Source: Defluviitaleaceae bacterium (lineage in GTDB: Bacteria; Bacillota; Clostridia; Lachnospirales; WQUN01). Taken from it: a DNA stretch of 39,966 bases. A program made the position numbers and the translations under genes. Where the stretch lies: assembly GCA_009781755.1 (NCBI GenBank), contig WQVD01000028.1:1-39966 (forward strand). The letters run 5' to 3'. The notes under the pieces were generated by a model. It saw only the letters and a list, made by a program, of their open reading frames with translations. It ran no database searches and was not told where the DNA came from. Positions 1 through 7,115 of this stretch are shown here, in pieces (position 1 is the stretch's first letter; each line of letters opens with the position of its first letter).

Positions 1-47
1 CCGGGCGCGGCTACATCGCTTAAATTAAATTACTGGCGTTCTTTAAT

Positions 48-89
48 TTCGTAATCAATAGGTCGGGGGTTCGAATCCCCCCGTTAGCT
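48..89 (+). tRNA. 3' fragment of a tRNA-Thr(CGT) gene, probable attachment-site remnant
   Basis: From position 48 the sequence reads as the second half of a tRNA: anticodon loop TTCGTAA (anticodon CGT, Thr), 3' anticodon strand TCAAT, variable loop AGGTC, a T arm with GGGGG/CCCCC around TTCGAAT (65-81), acceptor strand CGTTAGC (82-88) and discriminator T89. No CCA is encoded. The matching 5' half (acceptor GCTAACG, D arm, anticodon strand ATTGA) is absent: the DNA before 48 does not pair with it. Identity starting inside the anticodon loop and running to the 3' end is the usual footprint of a tyrosine-recombinase att site, so this may be the tRNA-side junction of an element lying left of the window. 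A chimeric contig end is the alternative. Confidence 0.75.
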
Positions 90-99
90 TAATCAAAAT

Positions 100-122
100 A
101 GCCCATGAATATGGGCTTTTTT
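100..122 (+). terminator. Rho-independent terminator after the tRNA fragment
   Basis: AGCCCAT, loop GAAT, ATGGGCT, followed by a run of T (117-122). It lies about 10 bp after the tRNA 3' end and is a typical intrinsic terminator for the tRNA transcript. Confidence 0.85.
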
Positions 123-156
123 CGTAGAACTTGATAAACGCACTTGGGGGTAGCAA

Positions 157-447
157 GTGACTTTTCAAATTGGTGATTGGGTCATTTCCATTTATTCTAT
201 ATTTCCCATCTTTACTGCGATTATCGCAATTTCGCTTCTTATCCGATTTGCCGGATTTATTTTGCGTGGCATTAAACGGTTTTTTCGCTTCATTGCAAAG
301 CCTTTCAAAAGAAGCCTCAGCCGCAATAAATGGAATGAAACCCGTGATCGAATTTACAAAGAAGCTGCGTTAAAAGATGCCGAACGCGAGGCAACAAAAA
401 ACCGTGGACAAGTCACGGGTGGTTTGAACAAGGATTCTTCGGATTAA
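157..447 (+). CDS. Small hypothetical membrane protein (96 aa)
   Basis: The ORF starts at GTG (157), with a weak purine stretch (GGGGG) upstream. The N-terminal half has a hydrophobic segment (about residues 8-37), probably one membrane span, followed by a basic region (residues 38-65) with repeated Arg/Lys that would stay in the cytoplasm. The tail is charged, with Asp/Glu/Lys and a final DSSD. I do not recognise a family. Its position directly after the tRNA fragment and terminator fits either the flank of an integrated element or a stand-alone small gene. The hydrophobic/basic pattern makes a real protein plausible, but the start is not certain. Confidence 0.5.
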   Translation: MTFQIGDWVISIYSIFPIFTAIIAISLLIRFAGFILRGIKRFFRFIAKPFKRSLSRNKWNETRDRIYKEAALKDAEREATKNRGQVTGGLNKDSSD

Positions 448-498
448 ACGGTTCCGACGAACCGTGCTTTGTTGGATAAATTGCGAATAAATAAAAAA

Positions 499-535
499 AT
501 CCCACACAAAGAAAACAAAGCTTTGTGTGGGATGG
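499..535 (-). terminator. Intrinsic terminator reading leftward
   Basis: Arms TCCCACACAAAG and CTTTGTGTGGGA form a 12-bp stem with a short loop. On the minus strand the hairpin is followed by a run of seven T; on the plus strand it is not. It would therefore stop leftward transcripts, either the histidine kinase operon (ends at 941) running through the repeat or an RNA made from the repeat itself. Confidence 0.75.
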
Positions 536-706
536 TGAATGCGTTAACCCCTCGATTGAGCACGCTTGCACGCTGGGTACATGGGTGATGCTTACCGGTT
601 GCTGCGGTGGTTCTGGTTGTTCTTGCGGCTTCCGACTTTCTTTTTTATCTAGTTGTATGTGTAACGTGGTTTAGGGAGGGCCCCATTAAAGTACTTACCT
701 ATTGTT

Positions 707-877
707 GACTCTCGCTGGCCAGCGTTTTTGTGAGTCTGTAAGTCCGGTGGTAACGATTCGATCCTTAAGCATGTATTGTATCGGGATGCACGCAGGGACG
801 TTTGCATACGTTTGACATGAGAGCCGTGTGTACATGTGCGGATGTCTAGGATACGCCGATGACTTGGATGGAGTATA
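707..877 (+). repeat. ~170-bp structured interspersed repeat, copy 1
   Basis: This segment is repeated in inverted orientation at 39,799-39,966 with roughly 90% identity by eye. Long blocks are identical, for example the stretches around 738-760, 783-812 and 840-869. Near one edge lies CGCTGGCCAGCG, enclosed by GACTC/GAGTC. In the other copy the palindrome is CTCTGGCCAGAG, a G-C to T-A compensatory change. A second set of pairs GACAT/ATGTC (about 813-845) encloses CCG/CGG. Both copies sit 60-65 bp after the stop of the neighbouring gene and in the same orientation relative to that gene. Frame-breaking indels argue against a protein. It may be a non-coding RNA or a small mobile repeat; no known RNA family is recognised. 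Confidence 0.75.
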
Positions 878-940
878 TTGCATTTAAATGCTCGCGCTTA
901 GTTTGACATGCTTGCGCTTTTATGATAATGCGGCCTTCAA

Positions 941-1834
941 TCATGCTATTTTTAATTTTATTTTCGTTACGAAAAATTCGCCTTTTTTTTCAACTGATAT
1001 GGTTGCGTTCATTTTTTCAAGCAATTCCTTGGCGATGGCCAGACCCAACCCTGTGCGCTTGTTGGATCGAGAGGTGTCGGCGGTGTAGAATCTTTCGAAG
1101 ATATTGTTTATGACTATGTTGTGTAAGTCATCTGTTTTATTGGCAATTTCTATGACCCCGTCAGACAATGTAACACGTAAATAATCTCTTCCGTGTGTGG
1201 CTGCATTTGCTATTAAGTTGGTTAGCACGCGTTTTATCGCGTCTTCATCGCATATCGCATACAGCGGCGTGTCGGGGATGTTGTTGTCTACAGTCATCCC
1301 CTTTTTTTCAATGTCTACATAATTACCCACCAAGGTATCACGTAGTATGTTACTTACATTGACGCGGCGCAATACGACGTCGCCCTCCACCGCGCGGGAG
1401 AATGCAAACAGGCTGTCCATCAGTAGAGTCAAAGCGTCCAACCGCTCGCGTATGGTGGTTAGGTAGCGCAGCCGCGTTTCATTATCGATGTCTTTGTTTT
1501 CAAACATTTGCAAGTACCCTTTGGCCGAAGTTAACGGGGTACGCAAGTCGTGCGAAATATTGGTGATGGCTTGTTTGAGTATCGCCTGCGTGCGCTGCAC
1601 ATCAAAGTAATCTTGCCGACTTTTTTGTAATAGGTTGTTTATGCTTTGGCTCAAAGCGGTAATATCTTTATCGAAAGTGGTGGTGGTTAGTTGGGCGTTG
1701 GTATCGGTTTGGAGGATATGGGTCGAAAGCCTGCCAATTTCGCGCAGGTCTCTTTTTAATAACAACCACTTTGCCAACATAATGGCAAAGCCTGTGCCAA
1801 GTAGGACACAGGCTATTACCAGAAAAATCATCAT
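941..1834 (-). CDS. Sensor histidine kinase
   Basis: Membrane sensor kinase that autophosphorylates on His and passes the phosphate to its partner regulator, presumably the OmpR-type protein encoded at 3679-4368. The N-terminus has one membrane span (MMIFLVIACVLLGTGF) and no large extracellular sensor. It is followed by a coiled linker, an H-box with ISHDLRTPL, an N-box with LTNLIANAATHG and a G-box TGLGLAIAKELL. The chosen start ATG (1834) overlaps the TGA of the upstream permease (ATGA) and is preceded by AGGGCGG. A longer reading to 1891 would overlap the permease by 60 bp. With one span and an adjacent BcrA-like ABC transporter it resembles intramembrane-sensing kinases of antimicrobial-peptide detoxification modules; that role is inferred from context. 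297 aa. Confidence 0.9.
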   Translation of the reverse strand: MMIFLVIACVLLGTGFAIMLAKWLLLKRDLREIGRLSTHILQTDTNAQLTTTTFDKDITALSQSINNLLQKSRQDYFDVQRTQAILKQAITNISHDLRTPLTSAKGYLQMFENKDIDNETRLRYLTTIRERLDALTLLMDSLFAFSRAVEGDVVLRRVNVSNILRDTLVGNYVDIEKKGMTVDNNIPDTPLYAICDEDAIKRVLTNLIANAATHGRDYLRVTLSDGVIEIANKTDDLHNIVINNIFERFYTADTSRSNKRTGLGLAIAKELLEKMNATISVEKKGEFFVTKIKLKIA

Positions 1835-2640
1835 TTTATTTCCGCCCTTTGGAAGATGGCCAAGCCCGCTACGGTGGGTACAACCAGCCATGCCAGCCCT
1901 ATCAGCAAGCCTTGAATAATGTCTGCCGATTGCATAGTGGGCATCCCGGCAAATATACCAAACAAGCTTGCAAGGTCAAAATACATAGCGCGCAATGCCT
2001 CCGGGAAAGCGATTGACAACAAGCCAATTACCATTTGCGGCACCAGTGTGAAAGCGATATATAGCCCAATCGCTACGCCCGATTTGCGGAATACGAAACA
2101 CATAAACACACCAATGCTGTTAAATGCCAGTGCAAAAAGCACTTGTGAACCAAAGATTTGCAACACTTCTATGCCCAGTCCGCTGCCCCAATAACCCCAT
2201 CCATCACTAACCGTGCCGAAAAGGATATATAAAGCGATGTTAACCACCATAAACAACACACTGAGCGTACAAGCAAACAGCAACTTGGAAAAATAAAACT
2301 TGGCGCGGCTGAAGCCGATGGTCAACTCATTTTTTACTGCGCTGCTGGAGAAGGGTGCCATGGCCAGTATTAATACAATCGGCAGGATGAAATACATCAT
2401 AATATCCATAGATGCCAGCGCCATTTGTGCACCATCCGCAGCTGTGATTACCTCTTGTTGTACAAAAAGGTTAATTTCGCCATCTACGATTTCAGGTGCT
2501 TCTGTTTGTACGCCCATGATTAACGCTGACCGAAACACAAAAATGGTTAATGCCGCGATCAATAACATAATACCCAATACGATGTAAATTCCTTTGCCAC
2601 GCTGCATTCTATAGGCATCTGCCCGCATCAAATTAAACAT
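1831..2640 (-). CDS. ABC-2 type transporter permease
   Basis: Integral membrane subunit of an ABC transporter, 269 aa. It has an N-terminal span (GIYIVLGIMLLIAALTIFVF), an extracellular loop rich in Asp/Glu, and at least five more hydrophobic segments up to the C-terminus (GLLIGLAWLVVPTVAGLAIF), the layout of ABC-2/BcrB-like permeases. It overlaps the 3' end of the ATPase gene by 8 bp and the kinase start by 4 bp, so the three genes are translationally coupled. With the ATPase it would move or sense a peptide or lipid-active compound; the substrate cannot be read from sequence. Confidence 0.85.
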   Translation of the reverse strand: MFNLMRADAYRMQRGKGIYIVLGIMLLIAALTIFVFRSALIMGVQTEAPEIVDGEINLFVQQEVITAADGAQMALASMDIMMYFILPIVLILAMAPFSSSAVKNELTIGFSRAKFYFSKLLFACTLSVLFMVVNIALYILFGTVSDGWGYWGSGLGIEVLQIFGSQVLFALAFNSIGVFMCFVFRKSGVAIGLYIAFTLVPQMVIGLLSIAFPEALRAMYFDLASLFGIFAGMPTMQSADIIQGLLIGLAWLVVPTVAGLAIFQRAEIK

Positions 2641-3547
2641 TGTAACTACCTCCGATGACGTTCTTGTAATAATCTTCCAGCGTATCCCCTACTTCTTGCA
2701 TGGCGGCGAGCCTTACCCCGCCGTGGATCAATTGGTAGGATATTTCTTCGCTTTTGTCGAATTGCTCGTACAAGCGGATTTCGTTGTTGTTGACTTGCTT
2801 GTAGTTGTGGATGCCTAGGGTGGTTTCTAGGACAACACAGGCTTTTTGTGCATCGTTGACTACCAGCGACAATGCGCGTTTGCATTCTTCTTGCAATTGT
2901 TCGTGGGTGAGGTTTTTAATTAATTTGCCGTGGTGCAAGAAGGCGTACTTGGTGGCGACCAGCGACAGCTCCGTCAAGATGTGACTGGATAACAAAATGG
3001 TAATGCCTTTTTCGCTCATGGTTTGGATTAGCTTGCGGATTTCTACGATGCCCATGGGATCCAGGCCGTTGATGGGCTCGTCCAAGATGACAAAGTCCGG
3101 GTTGCTAAGCGTGGTGAGCGCAAGCCCCAAGCGTTGCTTCATACCCATGGAGAAATTCTTGAATTTTTTATTGCCAGTGTCGGTCAAGCCTACAAATTCC
3201 AGTGCATTGTTGACCACTGCCTTGTCGGGGATACCGCGCTGCTTGCGGTAGAATTCCAAGTTTTGTGCGGCGGTGAGGCCGGGATACATGGCGGGGGATT
3301 CGATGGTGGCACTCATGCGGCGGCGGGCGGCGTTGATCTTGGCCGGGTCGCTTTCGCCGAAGAGTTGGATGCTGCCGTTGTCGGGTGCAGCCAGGGATGT
3401 AATCATGCGCATCAGGGTGGTTTTGCCCGCGCCGTTTTGGCCGATCAAGCCGTAAATGTCCCCTTTTTCAATCGTAAGACTTACATCGTCTACCGCAGGC
3501 TTGCCGCCGTAGATTTTTGTAAGATTTTGTGTTTTTAACACTGTCAT
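2633..3547 (-). CDS. ABC transporter ATP-binding protein (BcrA-like)
   Basis: Nucleotide-binding subunit, 304 aa, that powers the adjacent permease. Visible motifs are Walker A GQNGAGKTT, Q-loop region, signature NFSMGMKQRLGLA, Walker B FVILDEPINGLDP and an H-loop (LLSSHIL). The C-terminal ~80 residues after the ATPase core are typical of BcrA/YtrB-type ATPases. A GGAGG site lies 8 bp before ATG, and a 27-bp palindrome (3564-3590) lies in the leader. This is the first gene of the ATPase-permease-kinase unit, with the response regulator gene 131 bp upstream. Confidence 0.92.
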   Translation of the reverse strand: MTVLKTQNLTKIYGGKPAVDDVSLTIEKGDIYGLIGQNGAGKTTLMRMITSLAAPDNGSIQLFGESDPAKINAARRRMSATIESPAMYPGLTAAQNLEFYRKQRGIPDKAVVNNALEFVGLTDTGNKKFKNFSMGMKQRLGLALTTLSNPDFVILDEPINGLDPMGIVEIRKLIQTMSEKGITILLSSHILTELSLVATKYAFLHHGKLIKNLTHEQLQEECKRALSLVVNDAQKACVVLETTLGIHNYKQVNNNEIRLYEQFDKSEEISYQLIHGGVRLAAMQEVGDTLEDYYKNVIGGSYNV

Positions 3548-3563
3548 GTGTTTCCTCCGTTTT

Positions 3564-3590
3564 CAGTTGGTCGCAAGTTGCGACCGACTG
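3564..3590. promoter_or_regulatory. 27-bp palindrome in the leader of the ABC operon
   Basis: CAGTtGGTCGCAA-G-TTGCGACCgACTG: perfect 8-bp inner arms and 4-bp outer arms. It lies 17 bp before the ATPase start codon, where a repressor site or an mRNA hairpin could control the operon. The core GGTCGCAA/TTGCGACC resembles the 33-bp palindrome at 28,326-28,358. Confidence 0.6.
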
Positions 3591-3624
3591 GGTTTGTTGT
3601 GATGAGGAGAGAATACAGGGCAAG

Positions 3625-3665
3625 GCTAACAAAAGAATAAAAAAAGTTTAACAAATGTGTAACAG
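3625..3665. promoter_or_regulatory. Cluster of TAACA motifs, candidate response-regulator site
   Basis: Three TAACA motifs occur on the plus strand between about 3627 and 3655, two of them 11 bp apart, upstream of the ABC operon. OmpR-family regulators bind direct repeats at about this spacing. Another TAACA on the minus strand lies before the -10 box of the regulator's own gene. The binding role is inference. Confidence 0.3.
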
Positions 3666-3678
3666 TTTATTTGGGAGC

Positions 3679-4368
3679 CTAGTCTTCCATCTTGAAGCCG
3701 ATGCCCCATACGGTTTTTATGTATTCGGTTTGGGGGTTGAGTGCGTTTAACTTGGCGCGTAGGCGGCTGATGTGCATGTTGACGGTGTTGTCCGTGCCGA
3801 AGAATTCATCGCCCCATACGCTTTCGTATAGGTTGTTTTTTGTGAAAACCTTTTGCGGGTGCGTCACCATTAATTTGAGGATTTCAAATTCGCGCTTGGA
3901 TAAGCCGGCTTTGGTGCCGTTGATAAATGCATCGTGGCTGTCCATATCCAGCGTCATATCCTTGTAACCGAGGTTGGAATCTGCAGCACCAAGCCCAAGG
4001 CCGGGCGTCGCTACGCGACGCAACTGCACCGCAATACGCGCCAACAGCTCATTATTATCGAAAGGCTTGGTTAAATAATCGTCCGCACCCCTTTGAAGCA
4101 AATCGACAGTGGTTTCTTTGTCCATTTTGGCCGTCAGTACGATCACCGGAATATCGTGTGTTAGGCGCACTTCTTGTAATACCTCTTCCCCTGTTTTGCC
4201 GGGTAGCATCAAATCCAGCAGCACCAGCGCGTATTTATCGTGCGGCAACATGAGCAGGGCTTCCGTGCCGGAATACGCCGCTGCTGTTGCGTAGCCTTTA
4301 TGCCCCAGCAATTCGCATAGCATTTCATTGATGTGCATATCGTCTTCAACCACCAAAATTTTTTGCAC
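3679..4368 (-). CDS. OmpR-family response regulator
   Basis: Two-domain transcription regulator, 229 aa. The receiver domain has VVEDD near the start, the phospho-acceptor Asp in LVLLDLMLPGKTG, and the conserved LTAK and KPF segments. The C-terminal winged helix has KREFEILKLM and NTVNMHISRLRAKL, ending at the GIGFKMED wing typical of OmpR/PhoB proteins. I place the start at GTG (4368) because AGAAGG lies 7 bp before it; an in-frame ATG at 4386 lacks a ribosome site. It probably pairs with the kinase at 941-1834 and controls the ABC genes between them. Confidence 0.92.
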   Translation of the reverse strand: MQKILVVEDDMHINEMLCELLGHKGYATAAAYSGTEALLMLPHDKYALVLLDLMLPGKTGEEVLQEVRLTHDIPVIVLTAKMDKETTVDLLQRGADDYLTKPFDNNELLARIAVQLRRVATPGLGLGAADSNLGYKDMTLDMDSHDAFINGTKAGLSKREFEILKLMVTHPQKVFTKNNLYESVWGDEFFGTDNTVNMHISRLRAKLNALNPQTEYIKTVWGIGFKMED

Positions 4369-4419
4369 AATAAAACCTTCTTTCATTTAATATGTAAGCA
4401 GATGCGGTTCGCTGCACTT

Positions 4420-4425
4420 ATTATA
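4420..4425 (-). promoter_or_regulatory. -10 box of the response-regulator promoter
   Basis: Perfect TATAAT on the minus strand, about 50 bp before the regulator start. The -35 region (TAACAC/CTAACA) is poor, which fits an activated promoter, possibly autoregulated through the TAACA motif. Confidence 0.45.
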
Positions 4426-4484
4426 CACGTTCAAACGCTTTGTGTTAGACTAATACTACAATGATTTACGCGGGAGGCGACCAT

Positions 4485-5381
4485 ATGCAGGTAAATCGAT
4501 TGTTCGAAATCATTTATATATTGCTGGACAAGAAAAGCGTGACCGCGAAAGAACTGGCGGAGCGCTTCGAAGTAAGCACGCGCACAATTTACCGCGATGT
4601 GGACACATTGAGCTCGGCGGGTATTCCCATTTATACCGAGAAGGGCAAGGGCGGCGGCATCAGCTTGCTGCCCGATTTTGTATTGAACAAATCGCTCCTA
4701 AGTGAGCGCGAACAAAACGAAATCCTAACCGCGTTGCACAGCCTATCTCACGTAATGACGGACGAAACCAAGGGTGTGTTAAATCGCCTGTCCACCCTTT
4801 TTAACCGCACGGCCACCAGTTGGCTAGAAGTGGATTTTTCCGAATGGAGTTATAACGACGATTTCTTCAATGACTTGAAAACCGGGATATTGGAAAGGCG
4901 CATCGTCGCGTTTGAATATTTCAACACCCAAGGCGAACGCTCCCTACGACGCGCAGAGCCAATGCAGCTTTGGTTCAAATCCCGCGCTTGGTACATCAAG
5001 GCGTATTGCTTGGACAAAAACGGCATGCGGTTGTTCAAGCTGTCGCGGATAAAAAACCTAACGCTTACGCAAGACACTTTCACCGAGCGCATTATATTAG
5101 AAGAACCACCTCCACCCCCCTGCGAACACGAAAATAAGGATGTTACATTCCGCTTTCACGTACAGCCCGAACTGGCCTACCGCGTCTTTGACGGTTATGA
5201 CGACGAACATATTGCGCGCCAGCCCGACGGCAGCCTCATTGTCACCACCACTTGGTACGAGGACGATTGGTTATACTCCTACATCCTTAGCCACGGCGAA
5301 TATGCCGAAGTCCTAGAGCCGCAGCACCTACGCGACACCCTCAAGGCAAAGATGCAGCGTATGATGGATAAATACGCATAA
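4485..5381 (+). CDS. WYL-domain transcriptional regulator (YafY/DeoR-like)
   Basis: DNA-binding regulator, 298 aa. The N-terminal winged helix-turn-helix contains VTAKELAERFEVSTRTIYRDVDTLSSAGIPI, the hallmark of the HTH_11/YafY group. The middle and C-terminal parts form a WYL domain (AEPMQLWFKSRAWYIKAYCLDKNGMRLFKLSRIKNL), a likely ligand-sensing module. The start ATG (4485) has GGGAGG 8 bp upstream; an ATG at 4461 has none. It is divergent from the response regulator gene with about 116 bp between them. No operon partner is obvious on the downstream side. Confidence 0.9.
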   Translation: MQVNRLFEIIYILLDKKSVTAKELAERFEVSTRTIYRDVDTLSSAGIPIYTEKGKGGGISLLPDFVLNKSLLSEREQNEILTALHSLSHVMTDETKGVLNRLSTLFNRTATSWLEVDFSEWSYNDDFFNDLKTGILERRIVAFEYFNTQGERSLRRAEPMQLWFKSRAWYIKAYCLDKNGMRLFKLSRIKNLTLTQDTFTERIILEEPPPPPCEHENKDVTFRFHVQPELAYRVFDGYDDEHIARQPDGSLIVTTTWYEDDWLYSYILSHGEYAEVLEPQHLRDTLKAKMQRMMDKYA

Positions 5382-5445
5382 TATGACACGCTGTTGTCGC
5401 ATTATGCGTTTACAATAATCCAAACGATGCAATCGGGAGGATCAA

Positions 5446-6540
5446 ATGAAAACAATCCAAGATGCAGCCACTTTTATTAAGAGCCACATTTGTAAGGTTC
5501 CTGACGATTTTGAAATCGCAGACACTTTAAAAAATGGCTTCGAACACGCGGAAATCGTTGACGGCATTAAAGAATTGCGACTCATATTGCAACTTATTGC
5601 CGACAATGTAATCTGTGATGCACAAACCGATGCTGAAATGCACATCACCGACAAACCCTCCAATGACTTCCATTTAATTTTCCCGGCGCTTACATCCCCT
5701 TATATCATGCTGTTTTGCATCGGGTTATGCGGTGAATTTGTAAATGGCTCATCTAATTGTATGACCATTGACGGCACCAAACTGTTTGATGCCTTCAAAA
5801 AATCGCGTGGAAAAAACCATAACCAACATTTAATATTCCTATCAAATCTAGGTTTTGAATTTTCTGTCGATGTTTCGGCAAAATCATTTAAATTGAATAA
5901 AATAGATGCCCTCGAAGTCCGATACCCGGATTCGCCGTCTGTGTTGGTGGGGTTAAAATGTTTAGTGGAAGCCACCGTACAAATATCACCACAAATTTAC
6001 AAAGCCCAAAAATCATACGCCATTCAACCCCTATTCATGCGCAGCGATTATCATGCGCTAAACCTCCCCAAAAAATTCGCATACGATATTCGCGATTGCG
6101 CCGCGTAAATTTCCGGTGAAATCGAATTATTTTGTATTGAAACACATGACATGATGCTCAAAAATGGATGCAAGTACGAAACGGCATTTAAAATGAACGA
6201 ATTCATTTTTACCTACACTTCAAAAGCGACAAAAAAAGTTGTAGCTTCCTTACGCTTCGGATTTCAAGGCGAATATATCAAGATTAATTCAAAACAGATT
6301 GACGAAGACGACTCGTTTTTGGCAAATGCGCCGCCCAATATTAAACAAGCCATAAAAAATGGTCACAACTGCGCGAAGGAAAACAACCCCGATGCATGCA
6401 ATCCGAAGTGCGCGTATATACGCTTTCAGTTAGATGATCTTATGTATACAAAATGCAGGCACCTTAATTTTAATATTCCCATTGCTGCGGTTGAGGATAG
6501 AGAGTACGTTAAAACATGGCTGACCCATGAAATGGCATGA
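5446..6540 (+). pseudogene. Hypothetical gene interrupted by one in-frame TAA
   Basis: The first ORF (5446-6108, 220 aa) begins 7 bp after GGGAGGA. It stops at TAA (6106-6108), but the same frame then stays open with coherent protein (ISGEIELFCIETHDMMLKNGCKYE...) until 6540. The whole frame is 365 codons with only this stop and no frameshift. The C-terminal part includes a Cys/His group (GHNCAKENNPDACNPKCAY) that might bind a metal. No promoter or ribosome site precedes the second part. I read it as a recent nonsense mutation or a sequencing error in one gene, although two separate proteins cannot be excluded. No family recognised. Confidence 0.65.
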
Positions 6541-6565
6541 CAAAACAACTTAATGGAGGTTACAC

Positions 6566-7036
6566 ATGGTTGCATCATTACAAGCATTACTGGACGATTG
6601 GAAAGTGACCCGCAGTATTATAGTGGGATTTTTGGAAGAACTGGACGACACGGATTTGGACAAGCCCTTGCCGCGCAAGGTGCTTAATACCATCCGCTTG
6701 CAGGCGTATGAGTTGACCTTGTTCCAGCGGGATATTGTGCAGTCTTTTATCACCAAAACGGTTGACTTTGGCGAGGAATACATTTATGAAAACCTCGCTG
6801 CCGATGTACTCATCAAACGAATGGCTTTTTTGGATGCCGAGCTGGAACAGGCACTTGCGCGTATGGACGGCACGGAAGTCATCGACTACTACGGCGAATC
6901 CTACAACGTGCATCGCATCGTTTCCGTTTTGATTGGGCATGAAAATATGCATGTGGGGCAGATCATCGCGTTTTGTTATGCTACGGGCATAGAAATCCCC
7001 GCTTGCATAGCCGAACCAATGGCTTTGGAAGGGTAA
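6566..7036 (+). CDS. DinB-like four-helix bundle protein
   Basis: 156-aa protein of the DinB/YfiT type, small helical proteins that often bind a metal through three His. The C-terminal HENMHVGQ segment gives two His at HxxxH spacing, and an earlier His lies in YNVHRIVS. The length is normal. AATGGAGG lies 9 bp before ATG. The gene stands alone between the broken gene at 5446-6540 and its own terminator (7056-7098). The biological substrate of such proteins varies (some are thiol-dependent transferases), so the role is left open. Confidence 0.75.
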   Translation: MVASLQALLDDWKVTRSIIVGFLEELDDTDLDKPLPRKVLNTIRLQAYELTLFQRDIVQSFITKTVDFGEEYIYENLAADVLIKRMAFLDAELEQALARMDGTEVIDYYGESYNVHRIVSVLIGHENMHVGQIIAFCYATGIEIPACIAEPMALEG

Positions 7037-7055
7037 TTACAAGCAATAATAAAAG

Positions 7056-7098
7056 ATCCAACTGGTGGCAATGTTGCAACCAGTTGGATTTTTTTTTG
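7056..7098 (+). terminator. Rho-independent terminator after the DinB gene
   Basis: ATCCAACTGGT ... AACCAGTTGGAT hairpin followed by nine to ten T residues (7089-7098). It may also serve the leftward ABC exporter operon ending at 7116, which it faces. Confidence 0.9.
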
Positions 7099-7115
7099 AT
7101 ATACGATGTGGCGCG

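Larger units (their letters stand above)
448..940. other. Gene-free interval holding a terminator and a structured repeat
   Basis: No convincing coding region is present. It contains the minus-strand terminator hairpin (499-535), copy 1 of the ~170-bp repeat (707-877) and a 12-bp palindrome GCATTTAAATGC (880-891) just beyond the end of the histidine kinase gene. A 62-codon minus-strand ORF at 695-883 runs through the repeat, but the second copy of the repeat breaks that frame with 1- and 2-nt indels. Confidence 0.6.

Noticed and set aside
695..883. 62-codon minus-strand ORF in the repeat
   Set aside because: The second copy has 1- and 2-nt indels that break the frame, and there is no ribosome site; an RNA or DNA role fits better.
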